From contig QEYB01000952.1 in the NCBI GenBank assembly GCA_017562135.1, positions 62,001-126,000 of the forward strand: a DNA stretch of 64,000 bases, given 5' to 3'. This DNA comes from Dipylidium caninum (taxonomy: Eukaryota > Platyhelminthes > Cestoda > Cyclophyllidea > Dipylidiidae). The translations under genes were made by a program, and so were the position numbers. Every line of letters starts with the position of its first letter. Position 1 is the first letter of the stretch. Positions 40,801-51,208 of this stretch are shown in pieces. A model generated the notes under the pieces. That model worked only from the letters and a program-made list of their open reading frames with translations, was not told the DNA's origin and did not search any database.

Positions 40801-43800
40801 GGAGCTCGGCCGCTCACAATACTACTCCACCACCCCGAAACTGTATTTTTCATGTTACTCGATTGCTCTCGTCTGGACATTAAGGGCGGCTGAGAGGTGT
40901 GCTCCACTTCGCCGGCCATTCGAATTTCTATTTCTTTCGACTGGTCCAGTGAGCAAACGACAATCCCTCCATCCTCACACAACTCTGTTTTCATTGTTAT
41001 CTCTGCCGGGTATCGAAGAGAGTGAAGCGATAATTTCTGACTTATCCGAGGGTTGGCAGACACAGACTCTAAACTAAGATTAGAGACAGGCATTTGCGCC
41101 ACCTTCAGTGCATGAGGAATCAGTCTGGTACCAATTTGGACACCTACAGACTTTTGTAGGGCTGAATTTTTGGCCATCTGAACATGAGGAGAAACGACAT
41201 TTTGGATGTCCCCTTTCGTAGTCACATAGCCAATCTGCTGGGATGAACTGGGACCACCATACTCCGAGGTCATTTCAGACGAAGACGTGAATTGAATGGA
41301 CAAGTTGTGGTGTTTCGCTGGGTCAGAAAGAAGTTCACAAATAGCGGAGTTGGATGTCAGGGGGGTGACCCTACGATGACCTTCAAACTGACCAGTTTCC
41401 ATTACAATACTAGCTGGGAGAAGGTTAGACCCTTTAAGTTCAGGTGTTCGCGTTTCGATCTGCGTTTGAACATCTGAACTGACCGAAGGGAGTCTGTAAT
41501 GGATCAGAGAATTCGCCTCTGGATTCTCCATTTGTACAACTTTAACTTGCTCCAATGGGACAAGTTCGATTCCGCATTGTTCATCGACTAGTCTGTTTGA
41601 AAGTTCCACATGAGCGGGATACAGCAACGCCGATGCGGAGAGATTCTGTTCCCTAATACCTCGTCGCGTGCTAGTCACAGAGACTTCCATATTTTCCATG
41701 CTCACAGGGGAGACGCCGATGGCCTGGGGAATAAGTTGTGTCCCCACTTGCGTTGAAGCATCTGTGGTCACAGAGAGAATTTGGCAGATCGAGTCGGTAG
41801 ATTCAGGTGGTCTTGCCAGGCGACATGGTACCAGTTGAATAGGGTTTCTCTTCTCCGACTGGGCGCGCTCCTGCCTTTCACAGGCAGGAATCTTAGCCTT
41901 GTTGGCGTGTTCGGAAAGTCATCGAGTGCAGATGAAATACCGAATGCAATTCTAACTACGACATGAACACCCGAGCCGTCCACGAGACGTATGTTGACGA
42001 ATCCTCCTCCAATTTCTAGTCAATATCGCAATTAGACATTGAAATCTCTGTCGGTATTAGCTCTACAGCGACCTGCGTCGACGAGGACATTCTTGACAAG
42101 CAGTCTATCGCGTGGTTTCTGGTCTCATTAACTTCCATATCGGGGCCAAAGTGCTGCGGCACCTTGCGGTACCTCTGGAGGCATTGAGGACACACGAGTT
42201 CGCCAGTCTCAAGTTCTTTTGGATCGAATATGTTTATCGTCGTGTGGCCTTCCTTCAGTCGTTTCCCCGTTGAATACGCCCCGTCTATCCCACGACTACT
42301 TGGCGCCTCTCTGATCACATTGGGAGACAATTCATTATTATTATTTTGCGACCCATTTGCGTAAGAGATTTGGGTTTGCAAATCAGATGTTGGGGGTAAT
42401 TGGAGGCTATTTGAGGAGCTAACAATGTCCGTCGCCACCAGTTTCAATTTGGGAATACTCTTGGAGGTGGCAATAATCTCGCCTAAGGTAAATTTTCCCT
42501 GTTCTGTTTTGTTTTTACTGGTTCGCAATACAACGGCTGCTTGCGTTTTCAAGCCATCTCTGACACCGGCCATTGATATACTTGCCACTGAATCCCCCTG
42601 GACGACGAAAAGATTGCTCAAACCATCATAGTCAGCTATTTTGAAGTCACTTCCCTCATACAATTCTGAGCGAAATTTCATATCAGCAGGACATACGAAC
42701 GATTCGATCGGAACGCCGATGTCAACTTCACGTAGCGGATTGACGAAAGAAATCTCCATATTCGCTGCCTCGATCTTGCCGACAGTTACCTCGGTTGGGA
42801 CGAGCTTTGATGAGACTTGGGTACCGGCCTCACGCATCGCCAGGCTTATAAGTGTTTCTGTATCGGATGATTTCAAAGGTCGCTGTGACGATACTGTTCC
42901 CGTATTCGTTTGGATTAAAGTTTCCATATCCTGTAGTCGTCCCTTCGTTGTTCTGCCTTCAACAGAGCCAATTGCGCGAGGTTTCTGCTTAGTATCCTCC
43001 GCGACAGCACCCTGACCTACGCTACGATCCTGTATCCAAGTGATCGAGTCAGACGTTTCTGGAGGGATCTTATTTTTTTCCTTGTAATCCGAAAGGTAGG
43101 ATTCTAGGTCTGAGTAGACGCCGCGTGAATGCAGGAGACAACTAATTTGTGTAATGACGTCTGCCCGCGACGGTGCGCTCTCTGTGTGCTCCAAGTTATG
43201 CGTTCTGCTTTCAGGCAGGAGGCAAAACGATGTGCTCGCAGTCCCCGTCACACGCTTCTTTTGCTCATACCCCGGAATGTTCACGACCTCCATCGATGCC
43301 ACGGCCTGCACCCCCATAGTCTTGTGCATTACTCCAATGAGCGTCTGCGCCTCAGAGGATGAGGTTTCTCTGCCACTGATAAGATTCTCTCCCATCGATG
43401 TTGCGGTTCGACTACTGGAGCTTGTAACTACTTGTGCCTGGACATCACGTACCTTTAGCTTTCTGTGGGCGTCCGCGGTTGCATGAGCCACTGTGTCTTT
43501 CAGTTGTAGATCCAGTGAGTCCACATCGTTTATGCCCACAACTTGAACTCCGGGGCCTTCATATAAATCCATTGACGTTCCGACAGTTACTGGACACAGA
43601 ATTTCTCCCACCCGGAGGCCAAGACCGGCTGATTCGCGACTGTTCTGCACCTCCACGCCCAAGTTACCAATGCCCACGCGAGAGAGATCTACAGCCTTTG
43701 GCATCACACGCACTCCCACTTGCGAACTGGCGTTTTTGACCGCGTGACTTATCTGAGCCTGAACATCACCGGTGGCCTTGCTCTTATGAAGACAGTGTTC

Positions 43801-46800
43801 ATTTTTATTGTATTGCGTCGATCTCTCAGCTTTAATGTTGATGACCTGAGTTTGGAGGTCGTTTGTACTAGCGCTTTTCTTTAAATTCATGGCATTACCA
43901 GCCCAAGTGTTTCCGGACTCGTGTTCTTGCGTCACACCACCGGAAAACGTTATTCCACCAGCCTTAGACCGTGCATTTGAGGTTACCATTTGCCTCGCCA
44001 CATGCCCGTACTCCGAGGTGTAAGATGCGTTATTGCCCAGACGAGGGTGGGATCTGCTCGAGGAATCGTAACTATCCCCCTCATAGTTGTCACTGGGGGT
44101 GCGGTAGTCATTTTCAACAACTTTCACTTGGCCTAAGCGAGTGGAAGGAAAATGTTGCATGATGTCGTCGAGCGGCTCGGAGGTGAAGTCGCTAATGGCT
44201 CGATCGAATGCCTTTCGGCTGTTTTTCCAGGCATTCATTTTGTCTGAGAGGCTTTTCAGTTGGTCTGCTTTTTCCTTTTCCATTTGCCTAGACAGAAAAA
44301 TATACTGTTTGGAAGTCCCGCATGTGGTGGCCATTCACGCCACAGATGCAAGTCTGCCGCTCAAACAAAATTGTTACCTTCCCAAACTAGTGTTACCATG
44401 CAAAATGTCATTCATTTTGAGGGATCCAACTCTAATGGTCGTCCTGAGAAATACGAGTATCAAAAAATGCAAAACCTACAATCGAAAAAGGCTTAAAATA
44501 TGGGACAACCGTGCTAAATAATGGCCTCGAGGTTGAGGAGGGTGGTATGGGGACTTTAGACTAATTGCTCTTTGCATTGTCTGGGGTAGAACAGCGGGCC
44601 TCTTTGCCGATTTTCGTTCGGCTGAGTTGCCATACAGCCAATCAAGCAAACAACCAACTTCACGAGCGTTTGGTGTCCATAATTAAGACATGCTAACCGG
44701 TGAGGGATCGCATAGGCCTTTCTGTGGTAAGATTGTCGCAATACCACCGTTGGGTGATAGGAACTTACTCCATCCGGTTGATTTCATTTAAAATGTGCTG
44801 ACGCTCATCTTCGACGGATTTGAGATAGCGCTGCACCTCCTCGGCATTCATGGAGACGCGCGCCTGAATCTGATCCACGTAGGCCAACTGACTAAGCACT
44901 CGCCGCAGTGGTGCGTGGAGAGTCCGAATGTCCAGCTCGGTGAGCGAAGAGGTCCCACGTGGTGGTCTCCGGTTGGCTACCAACATGTTTACAAACGCAA
45001 GACATGAGTGAAGAATGCTGACATTTCACTCCCTATCGAGGGCGTTTGGATATTCCCCGAATTCATCCAGCCACTCTCTGCGCTCGTTACTCGGGTGATC
45101 CATGACTTATCCTCTTTGTTCACGTGTGGAATAATTCCCGACTCACTCCACTTATCTCCAGCACTTACAAACTGTCGTCACTGACGGCTGCGCGCTCGCG
45201 CTTGTCGCCAGCCCAACACCCAACGCCACAATGATTTGGCTTTGACGCAATATGATGGCGTCGAATGGTAAGGTGTGTTTGCGCGAATTCGACGTAGACT
45301 CGACGGTGCATGCGCGGGCAGCTGTGATTCAACCCGCCCACGCAGGTTGACTGCTGCTTCACTGTCATTCCCCCGGGACTACTCGTCTTTATGAGTGGTA
45401 AACTGAAGAACTCGAGACCTTCTACCTTTTGGCAGTTCTTTATCACCACTGTGGGACTACCCTGTCCCCTTGAACCCATGGCCACGTGGACTAACTCTTT
45501 CCCATCCCAACACGCGGCTTTGTGGTATGGCGAATTACGTGCGTGAATATGGAAGATGATGAGGAGAAGAGAAGAGCACCAGACTTTTCGAAGTCAGATT
45601 AACTTAGTAGATTATTCGCTGCGGTTGGCAATGCGATTCAAAATATCCAATTTGTATGATACCTCACTAATGCGACAACGATAGCTGTCCATTTACTTTG
45701 TCCCTATGGCGATTTAGCGAGTATTTTCCTTATTGGCACATCATCGCTGAAGTTGGAGGGGCAGATTCGGAGGAAAAAAACCGAAAAACAAGAAAACTCA
45801 CGAGACAGAAGCATTAGGGTGCGCGTGAATTTGTCATAGGCGTTGTGAAGAATGCCGCTGTCGTAGTTAGGTGCGATAAGAACGCTGTCCACATCGTCGA
45901 GAAAGGCGTTCATGGCGTCCTCGTGGGCAAAGTAGATGGCCTAAAGTTTGGAGCACAACTATTTGCCACTCACGATCTTCTCCGGCCCCCGACTGACCAG
46001 GCAACTCGCCACTCTTACCGCACCGCGCTGCCTGGAATCAGCCTAATTTGTCCCTTGGCCACGTGGCTCACTCGTCGTTGAGGTTGAATAATAATTTTTA
46101 TTCAACTTAAAATCCTTTCCTTAAGGTAGTTTAGACCTACCACAGTGGAAAATTCAATGTTTTGGCTTTAATCAGAGTTGCTTTCTCTTCTTTAATTAAC
46201 ATTATTGCTCGGAAGTTTATAATTTACCCAAGCAGACGGTTGCCAAAGTGAGGACAGGAATTAATGGAAGTGGGAAAATTTTAGCTTTACTTCGCGTGAC
46301 CATAGGGGACGATGAACATACGCCATAACGGGGCCTCTGCAAGATGAAAGTAGACCGAGCAACCAGACGACGTGGTTTATGCTCATTAAACTAAGTCACC
46401 ACTCCGAATGACAGCACGGGAGGCGATGGCAGACGGGAATGTCGACGAGGCACCATGTGCGCCCACGTCGGGCCAACGCATAAGTGCGACCACTGGCCAC
46501 CACTGAAGATGCCACTCAAGCAGATCTTGTCGGCTGATTATGAGCAGTGCAGTTAATTTTGTTTGTCAAGAAGATGCCCAGTAATGGAAAATGAGAGCTC
46601 TTTTAAAGCATCTGAGATGTGTGCGTCTACAATACGGTGGGCCTTTTTCTCTGACTTTCAACCTCGGATAATGAAGAAGCTGCGAAAAAGGGCTACAGTT
46701 AATTAGGCGAAATGCATGCCATCAGGCGGCTTACTTACGTCATTTTTGCAGTAGGCTTCAAAGAGGGTGGTGTAGTACTTTACCAGTTTGCCCTTCGTGC

Positions 46801-49800
46801 GCTCCAACAGGCGTTTCCAGTTCGAGACACAACTCCTCTGAAGGCTAGTCGATGTAAAGGAATGAGTTTTTGTTAAGTCCTGAGACACTTTCATGGCGAT
46901 GAGGGATTTTAATCAGTGTCGCGGCAGAACCAGTTGTCCGCATTCCCTGTGGCACATAAAATTGCTCTTTTGTTCGCGCAGAGGTCGAACTGAGCTACCT
47001 CGGCTACTCCGCTGTTTGGGGAATGAGCGCCACATCGGCGTCATTTGCGCTCTATAAGAATGCAGCCTACGTTTAGCACAGAACATTAAACACTCTCCCG
47101 TAAGGTGGCCTCTGAAGCAAAAATGAATGGACGCCTTCACTGCAATAACAAGGGAAATCGGCGGAGACGCGCCCACCCGTTTCAGAGGACTCGTCTAGAT
47201 GGCGTTCAAGTGAGGACAAAGCCGAGTCGAGTAATGGTGGAACTCGCCTGTCTTCTTTTCCTTTCCAAGACTGGGGTTTTGGCGACTGTCGTAAGACACG
47301 TAAAGATCGCTTGTGCGAAGGGAAACTTGATGACTGGAAGCATGATTATCACGGGTATGTGCTTTGAATTTTTGCCTTCTCACCTTTACTTTAAGTTTAC
47401 ATTATCAGAATGCATAACTACACCATTCGCTTTCGCAATGGAGAGGATAAAATTTTTGCAATGTGTACGAGAAAAGTGGAAAGAATAAAAATTGCAAAGA
47501 GATTTAAAATCCACGCAAATTACTGGACCTTTTAAGGATAAAGGCTAGTTCCACTCTGTTCTTCCGCAGGACAGGGGAGATGAATTAACCCTCTCTTTTA
47601 AAGTAGCCCAATCAAATGGTTGAGAATCTTCATCAAATTACGCGGTTTTACGATACAAGCACCTACGCGGGTGAACCAAGTTGACTCTTAGAAGCATTAA
47701 AAGTGACCAACAACTAGAAGATAGTGATTTATGCGGAATGCGATAAGTTGGAATGACATCTTACCTGTTAGCTTTGAAAATCTCGTCTTGGTTAGGACCC
47801 ATTGTGGCGAGGATAACCGAGGGCACTTCACGCTCTCCAAAAGTGGTTTTCACTCGCCAAAAGTTAGGGTTCTCGTTGTTCATGAGGACCATCTCCTCCC
47901 CCTTTCGAATGGCGTAGTTGGGCCCCGAGAAGTTAATCAGCGCCTTCGCCATGACCATCTGCTGGGCAGCGTTAACGGGACCGTCGACGACCCGTCCGTT
48001 CACAACTCGAGAAATTCGATTTTGTACCGGTTGTAGATGACGCGCCATCTCGGTGAGTTGACAGGTCTGCTCCCACATGCGCGTCATCTCCACGTGGTCA
48101 GCCTTGGGGACACAACACACAACTTCCACACTCACTCCCGACTCATGTGTGGGCTCTGCCATTGAGAGCAGTACAAGAAAAAGAGCGCTTTAACGTCAAA
48201 AGCTACGCTGTTAGCCCAATTTCACTCGGACTGAACTAGTCCAAAGTCGAGTAATTTTCCTTCATGGCAAGGACTTGAGTCACCAAAGAATTAGGTTGCT
48301 GTAGCCAGTTTTGGAAGGTGAATATGTGATAAAAATTAGCCTTCCTGCATCCGCGTGATATGGCATTTTAAAAGCGCGAAGGACACGAGTTTTGAAATGA
48401 GAAAGGAAGGTGTCTGAAGAGATTACAAACGAACCTCGAGCTCCTTTGACAAAAAGACAGCTTCATCTACGGCACCTTCCGGGTCGAAGAGGAGCATTTT
48501 CATTTCAGCCAGTCCCACCATTTTGTCGATGTGGGCGCCAACTTCGTTAGCCATATGGTGAAACTAGTGCGGAAGGAGCACAGAGGAAAGATAGACATCC
48601 ACTCTTCCAAGTAGTCGGTTTGGGGGAAGGGGAGAAAGGTAGGACGACCTTGCGTCCCCTCCCCAGCGCTAAACAGGCGCTCACCTGCTGATAGGCGGCC
48701 GAGTTCTTCAGATGGGCTTGAACGATTGAAGACAACTGAGCGATGTATTCCCAACAATTGTTAACATTTTCTGTGAGAGCCTAAACGGCAAAAAACTTGC
48801 ATTCGAAATAGGAGGCAGTGATTAAATAAAGGCCCTAAAATACTAACATCTAAGGTGAAGAAATTCACACAACTCGTGCCCCAGAACTTAGGATAAGCAC
48901 GTACCTTATTTGCGAAAATGGCCGAAGAAGCGATGCTTGGAGAACTCGCGGAGACGGCCGCCTCGGTGATTTTGTTTGTAAGCTCCTAAGGGGCCAAATT
49001 TCACATTCATCGGATGAAAGTTACTCTCATTGCGATTGCAGTGATTAGTCTGAGTCGCTTACATTCAATGGAGAGACATGTCAGGAGCAGTCGCCATTTT
49101 GAAGGCAAAGGGACTAATGAGTACGTGAGAGGCATTACGCTGGCATTCCACCACGTCTCTTTATAGCCACCTTATTCGCTGCTTCAAAATCTAACCACAA
49201 ACTGATCCGAAGGACTGCTTTTGCTGTTAAACAGCACATCATAGAGGAGTGAGTTTGTGAAATGAAAGAGGCGGCCACAATGAAAGACATCAAGGACCAC
49301 CGCACTGTACATATTTCGCTCGTACATAATAGAGGGGTGTTTTGAGGTAACGAGGAAGTACCTTTGGTTCCCCCCATTGGCCGCATTATTTGCGGCCACT
49401 TGTAGCTACAAACGCCACCAATTTGCGGTAGTAACCATGCAAAATAAATCAACTATGACACAACTCAGTGGGGACATTGGCCTGTTTGATACGAAAAAGT
49501 CATAAAAACATGGCAGTCAAAGACTCTGGGTTTACGTTGGCTGCGGAACTGACTTAGGTGGGGCCTGGAATTTTAAAATCATGTCGACACGGGCTTCACA
49601 AGCCTCACTGACCGTAAGGGGTCCCTCCAGTTTAGTTATGTTCTTCAGGTACTTGAGGACATCGGCGTTCAAACGAATCCCATTCTTTAGGTTCTCAACC
49701 TCCTCGCCGTATTGTTCTTGGCAGTATGGAACCTGGGGTGTAAAATTAGGCCGCTATCTGATTAGTTCTAGCCATGAGGTTGTCTGAATGAGGTAGAAAG

Positions 49801-51208
49801 AAGTAACAATGCTGAAATGATAAAGTCTCATTCGTTCATACCTGATTGACTGCATAGTTCAGCTCGAGTTAGTGGGTTATTAAAGGCACACCCCAAGTCT
49901 CAATCAAAGCAACCGAGACTCACCCGCTTAATGCGCTGCTGCAAGTCGGCTATGCCATCGAAGAACTGCTCCTGTCGAACGCGCTCCTCGTCGAGTGCCA
50001 AGTGGTTCACTCCGACGTGAAGATCACTCGCCACCTTCTGAAAAAACATAAATGTTTTTTTGCGTTAAGAGATAATTCAGACTCTACGACGGTATCTCTT
50101 AATCTATGGCTCAATGTCCTCCTCTAAACAGCACTAAATTCGGTGTCAACCGGAGACGACTTCTGAAGAGCCTGAGGAAGAAAGTAAATCTTTGCCTTGC
50201 TACCCCGAATGTATGATGTTTGGGTAAATGAAACAGCTGATTTTTATTGCTCTCTCCAGAGGCTGCCTTATTTCGCCAGACAACGAGTACTAAACACTCG
50301 CGGTGCACAGAGGGCATGAAAGTGAATCAACACGATATCTCTCGTGAAAAAGAGGTGGGCTACACCTCTACTCCAGAAGTGAGATGGCAAGAATATTCGC
50401 ATTAATTGCCTTCTATTCGAACTTTATGTAGGTAAATAGAGGAAGGTTGGTCGCAACCCTCGAGTTTTAATTAAAAGAGAAGCCCAGCTTGATACAATGG
50501 TTCACTACGTTCCAACTCTTGGCTTTACCTGTCTTCTTCGAAGACTTCCTAATTAATCGAATGCCGACAACTCGAACACTACCTGCGACGAGTCTTCTCC
50601 TTACCGAAGGAGGAATGTTTGTCACATAAGGCGTTAACAAAAAACTGTCCTTAGTCTCGGGTGAGAGATAAGGAGAATGACAGTTAAAGAACCTAGGCTT
50701 TGGAAGGCGTCACTCTCGATAGGATACTCCTACTACTCTACTACTACTACTACTCCTACTACTACTCCCCCCCGGCATGAAAAGGCCACGGCACCTTAAC
50801 AATAAAAGTTACCATCACTTTTGCCTGACATTACATCGGCCAGAAAGGTAGTAACAAATGTTTGAGCGCTGTCAAAATGATAGAATGTGATGAGTACGCA
50901 AAATTAAGTGGCCAATGACCGATATTTTCCATAGAAAACTGATTGTTGGTGTTAAGAAGCCTCATTTTTAGAAAAATCCAGTGATCTTAATCCACTATAA
51001 CTATTTAGAATTACGAGTTAAAGGCTAACTTCTACTTCATTTCTATCCATAGTCAAATTGGCGAGCCCCATCCGCCATCCAACGTTCTCTCATCACCTGT
51101 CAAAAAGCCTGGGCTCAGTTAATGTCTACGTGGCTAGTTCGCAATCCAACCTTCCCTGCCTCCAACTCACCCTGTAGTCAGCCAACTCACGGTCGATCGT
51201 TGCAACGC
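37814..51208 (-). CDS. Plakin-family cytolinker with a novel repeat-rich C terminus
   Basis: The N-terminal half is a plakin domain: spectrin repeats with an embedded SH3. Supported exons: 51208-51171, 50037-49924, 49732-49536, 48989-48905, 48780-48685 (ENVNNCWEYIAQLSSIV, as in desmoplakin/plectin), 48563-48435, about 48153-47765 (SH3: ALINFSGPNYAIRKGEEMVL to FGEREVPSVILA), about 46876-46735, 45940-45802 and about 44967-44768 (coiled coil). The last joins in phase to a giant exon at 44287 that continues the coiled coil (EQMEKEKADQLKSLSDKMN). The C-terminal coding runs through 44287-41960, 41897-40179 and 40144-37814, with introns of 62 and 34 nt and one apparent frameshift near 42018. This region of about 2100 residues has no plectin repeats. 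It contains modules I do not recognise (see repeat entries). No actin-binding calponin-homology pair was seen, as in envoplakin, periplakin and desmoplakin. Missing exons between 44.9 and 47.7 kb and upstream of 49.0 kb were not resolved. Confidence 0.75.
38189..38719 (-). repeat. Three tandem LYxxLKxN...YE repeats in plakin C terminus
   Basis: Copies at 38719-38567, 38536-38390 and 38326-38189, with a period of about 60-70 residues. Each has a helix starting with EI (EIAEAY, EIIDVV, EIAHVV), a polar linker and a second helix: LYQALKQNRIVQALINDYEK, IYSQLRNNTLTDAIVQSYEA and LYTNLKGNPIIQRVIREYEQ. A diverged relative (VYSDLESYLSDYKEKN) sits at about 43057-43161. I do not recognise the family. 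Confidence 0.65.
39665..39934 (-). repeat. TQVG module 7 in plakin C terminus
   Basis: Begins TTSQVGTLLVPSKVCMDKLS, has VLAPTATEMVPIIAETTGIQ and ends GIQVGDQVYIANVV. It is the last clear copy, about 600 residues before the C terminus. Confidence 0.65.
40100..40361 (-). repeat. TQVG module 6 in plakin C terminus
   Basis: Begins NDAGTQVGTVIIPQHLSMER, has SVLYPIRMGADIALQEASGV, and is cut near its end by a 34-nt intron (40178-40145). It continues as YNDAEYSANI in the next exon. Confidence 0.6.
40893..41165 (-). repeat. TQVG module 5 in plakin C terminus
   Basis: Begins LQKSVGVQIGTRLIPHALKV, has SLRYPAEITMKTELCEDGGI and ends EIRMAGEVEH. A partial extra copy of the module end (LLSDECGLVMEAEAI) follows at about 40680-40770. 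Confidence 0.65.
41490..41762 (-). repeat. TQVG module 4 in plakin C terminus
   Basis: Begins DASTQVGTQLIPQAIGVSPV, has ALLYPAHVELSNRLVDEQCG in the middle and ends with Val/Glu-rich residues. It is followed by a DVQTQIE tag at about 41470. Confidence 0.65.
41960..42090 (-). repeat. TQVG module 3, shortened and frame-disrupted
   Basis: Begins SSSTQVAVELIPTEISMSNC in one frame and continues in the next frame with FVNIRLVDGSGVHVVV. The LxP middle block of other copies is missing, so about 25 residues are lost, and a stop (TAG at 42016-42018) interrupts the first frame. Both halves match the ends of intact modules. Confidence 0.55.
42559..42831 (-). repeat. TQVG module 2 in plakin C terminus
   Basis: About 91 residues beginning EAGTQVSSKLVPTEVTVGKI. 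It contains FVCPADMKFRSELYEGSDFK and ends near FVVQGDSVASI, the same order of motifs as module 1 with about one residue in four shared by eye. Confidence 0.65.
43459..43734 (-). repeat. TQVG module 1 in plakin C terminus
   Basis: About 92 residues, from ASSQVGVRVMPKAVDLSRVG to a Leu-rich end. Pattern shared with the other copies: [ST]xQVGxxLxPxx near the start, a middle block with LCPVxxxxxxxL, then YEGPGVQVVGIND and a short acidic/Val-rich end. It is flanked on both sides by DVQAQ[IV] tags. Confidence 0.65.
50725..50775. repeat. ACT trinucleotide microsatellite with C run
   Basis: An interrupted (CTA)n/(ACT)n tract followed by a run of C, inside an unresolved intron or 5' region of the plakin gene. 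It is likely to be polymorphic. Confidence 0.75.

Noticed and set aside
37814..44287. Plectin (plakin) repeats in the plakin C terminus
   Set aside because: No copy of the LxxAQxxTGGxxDP or similar plectin-repeat signature is present. The repeats found have a different motif order and length.
45165..45485. 106-codon minus-strand frame within the plakin gene
   Set aside because: Neither its composition nor its frames resemble spectrin repeats or coiled coil, and its ends do not join neighbouring exons in phase. It was left out of the plakin model.
51044..51103. Short exon VMRERWMADGARQFDY as the second plakin exon
   Set aside because: The acceptor and phase fit the preceding exon, but no usable donor exists before the stop, so it was not included.
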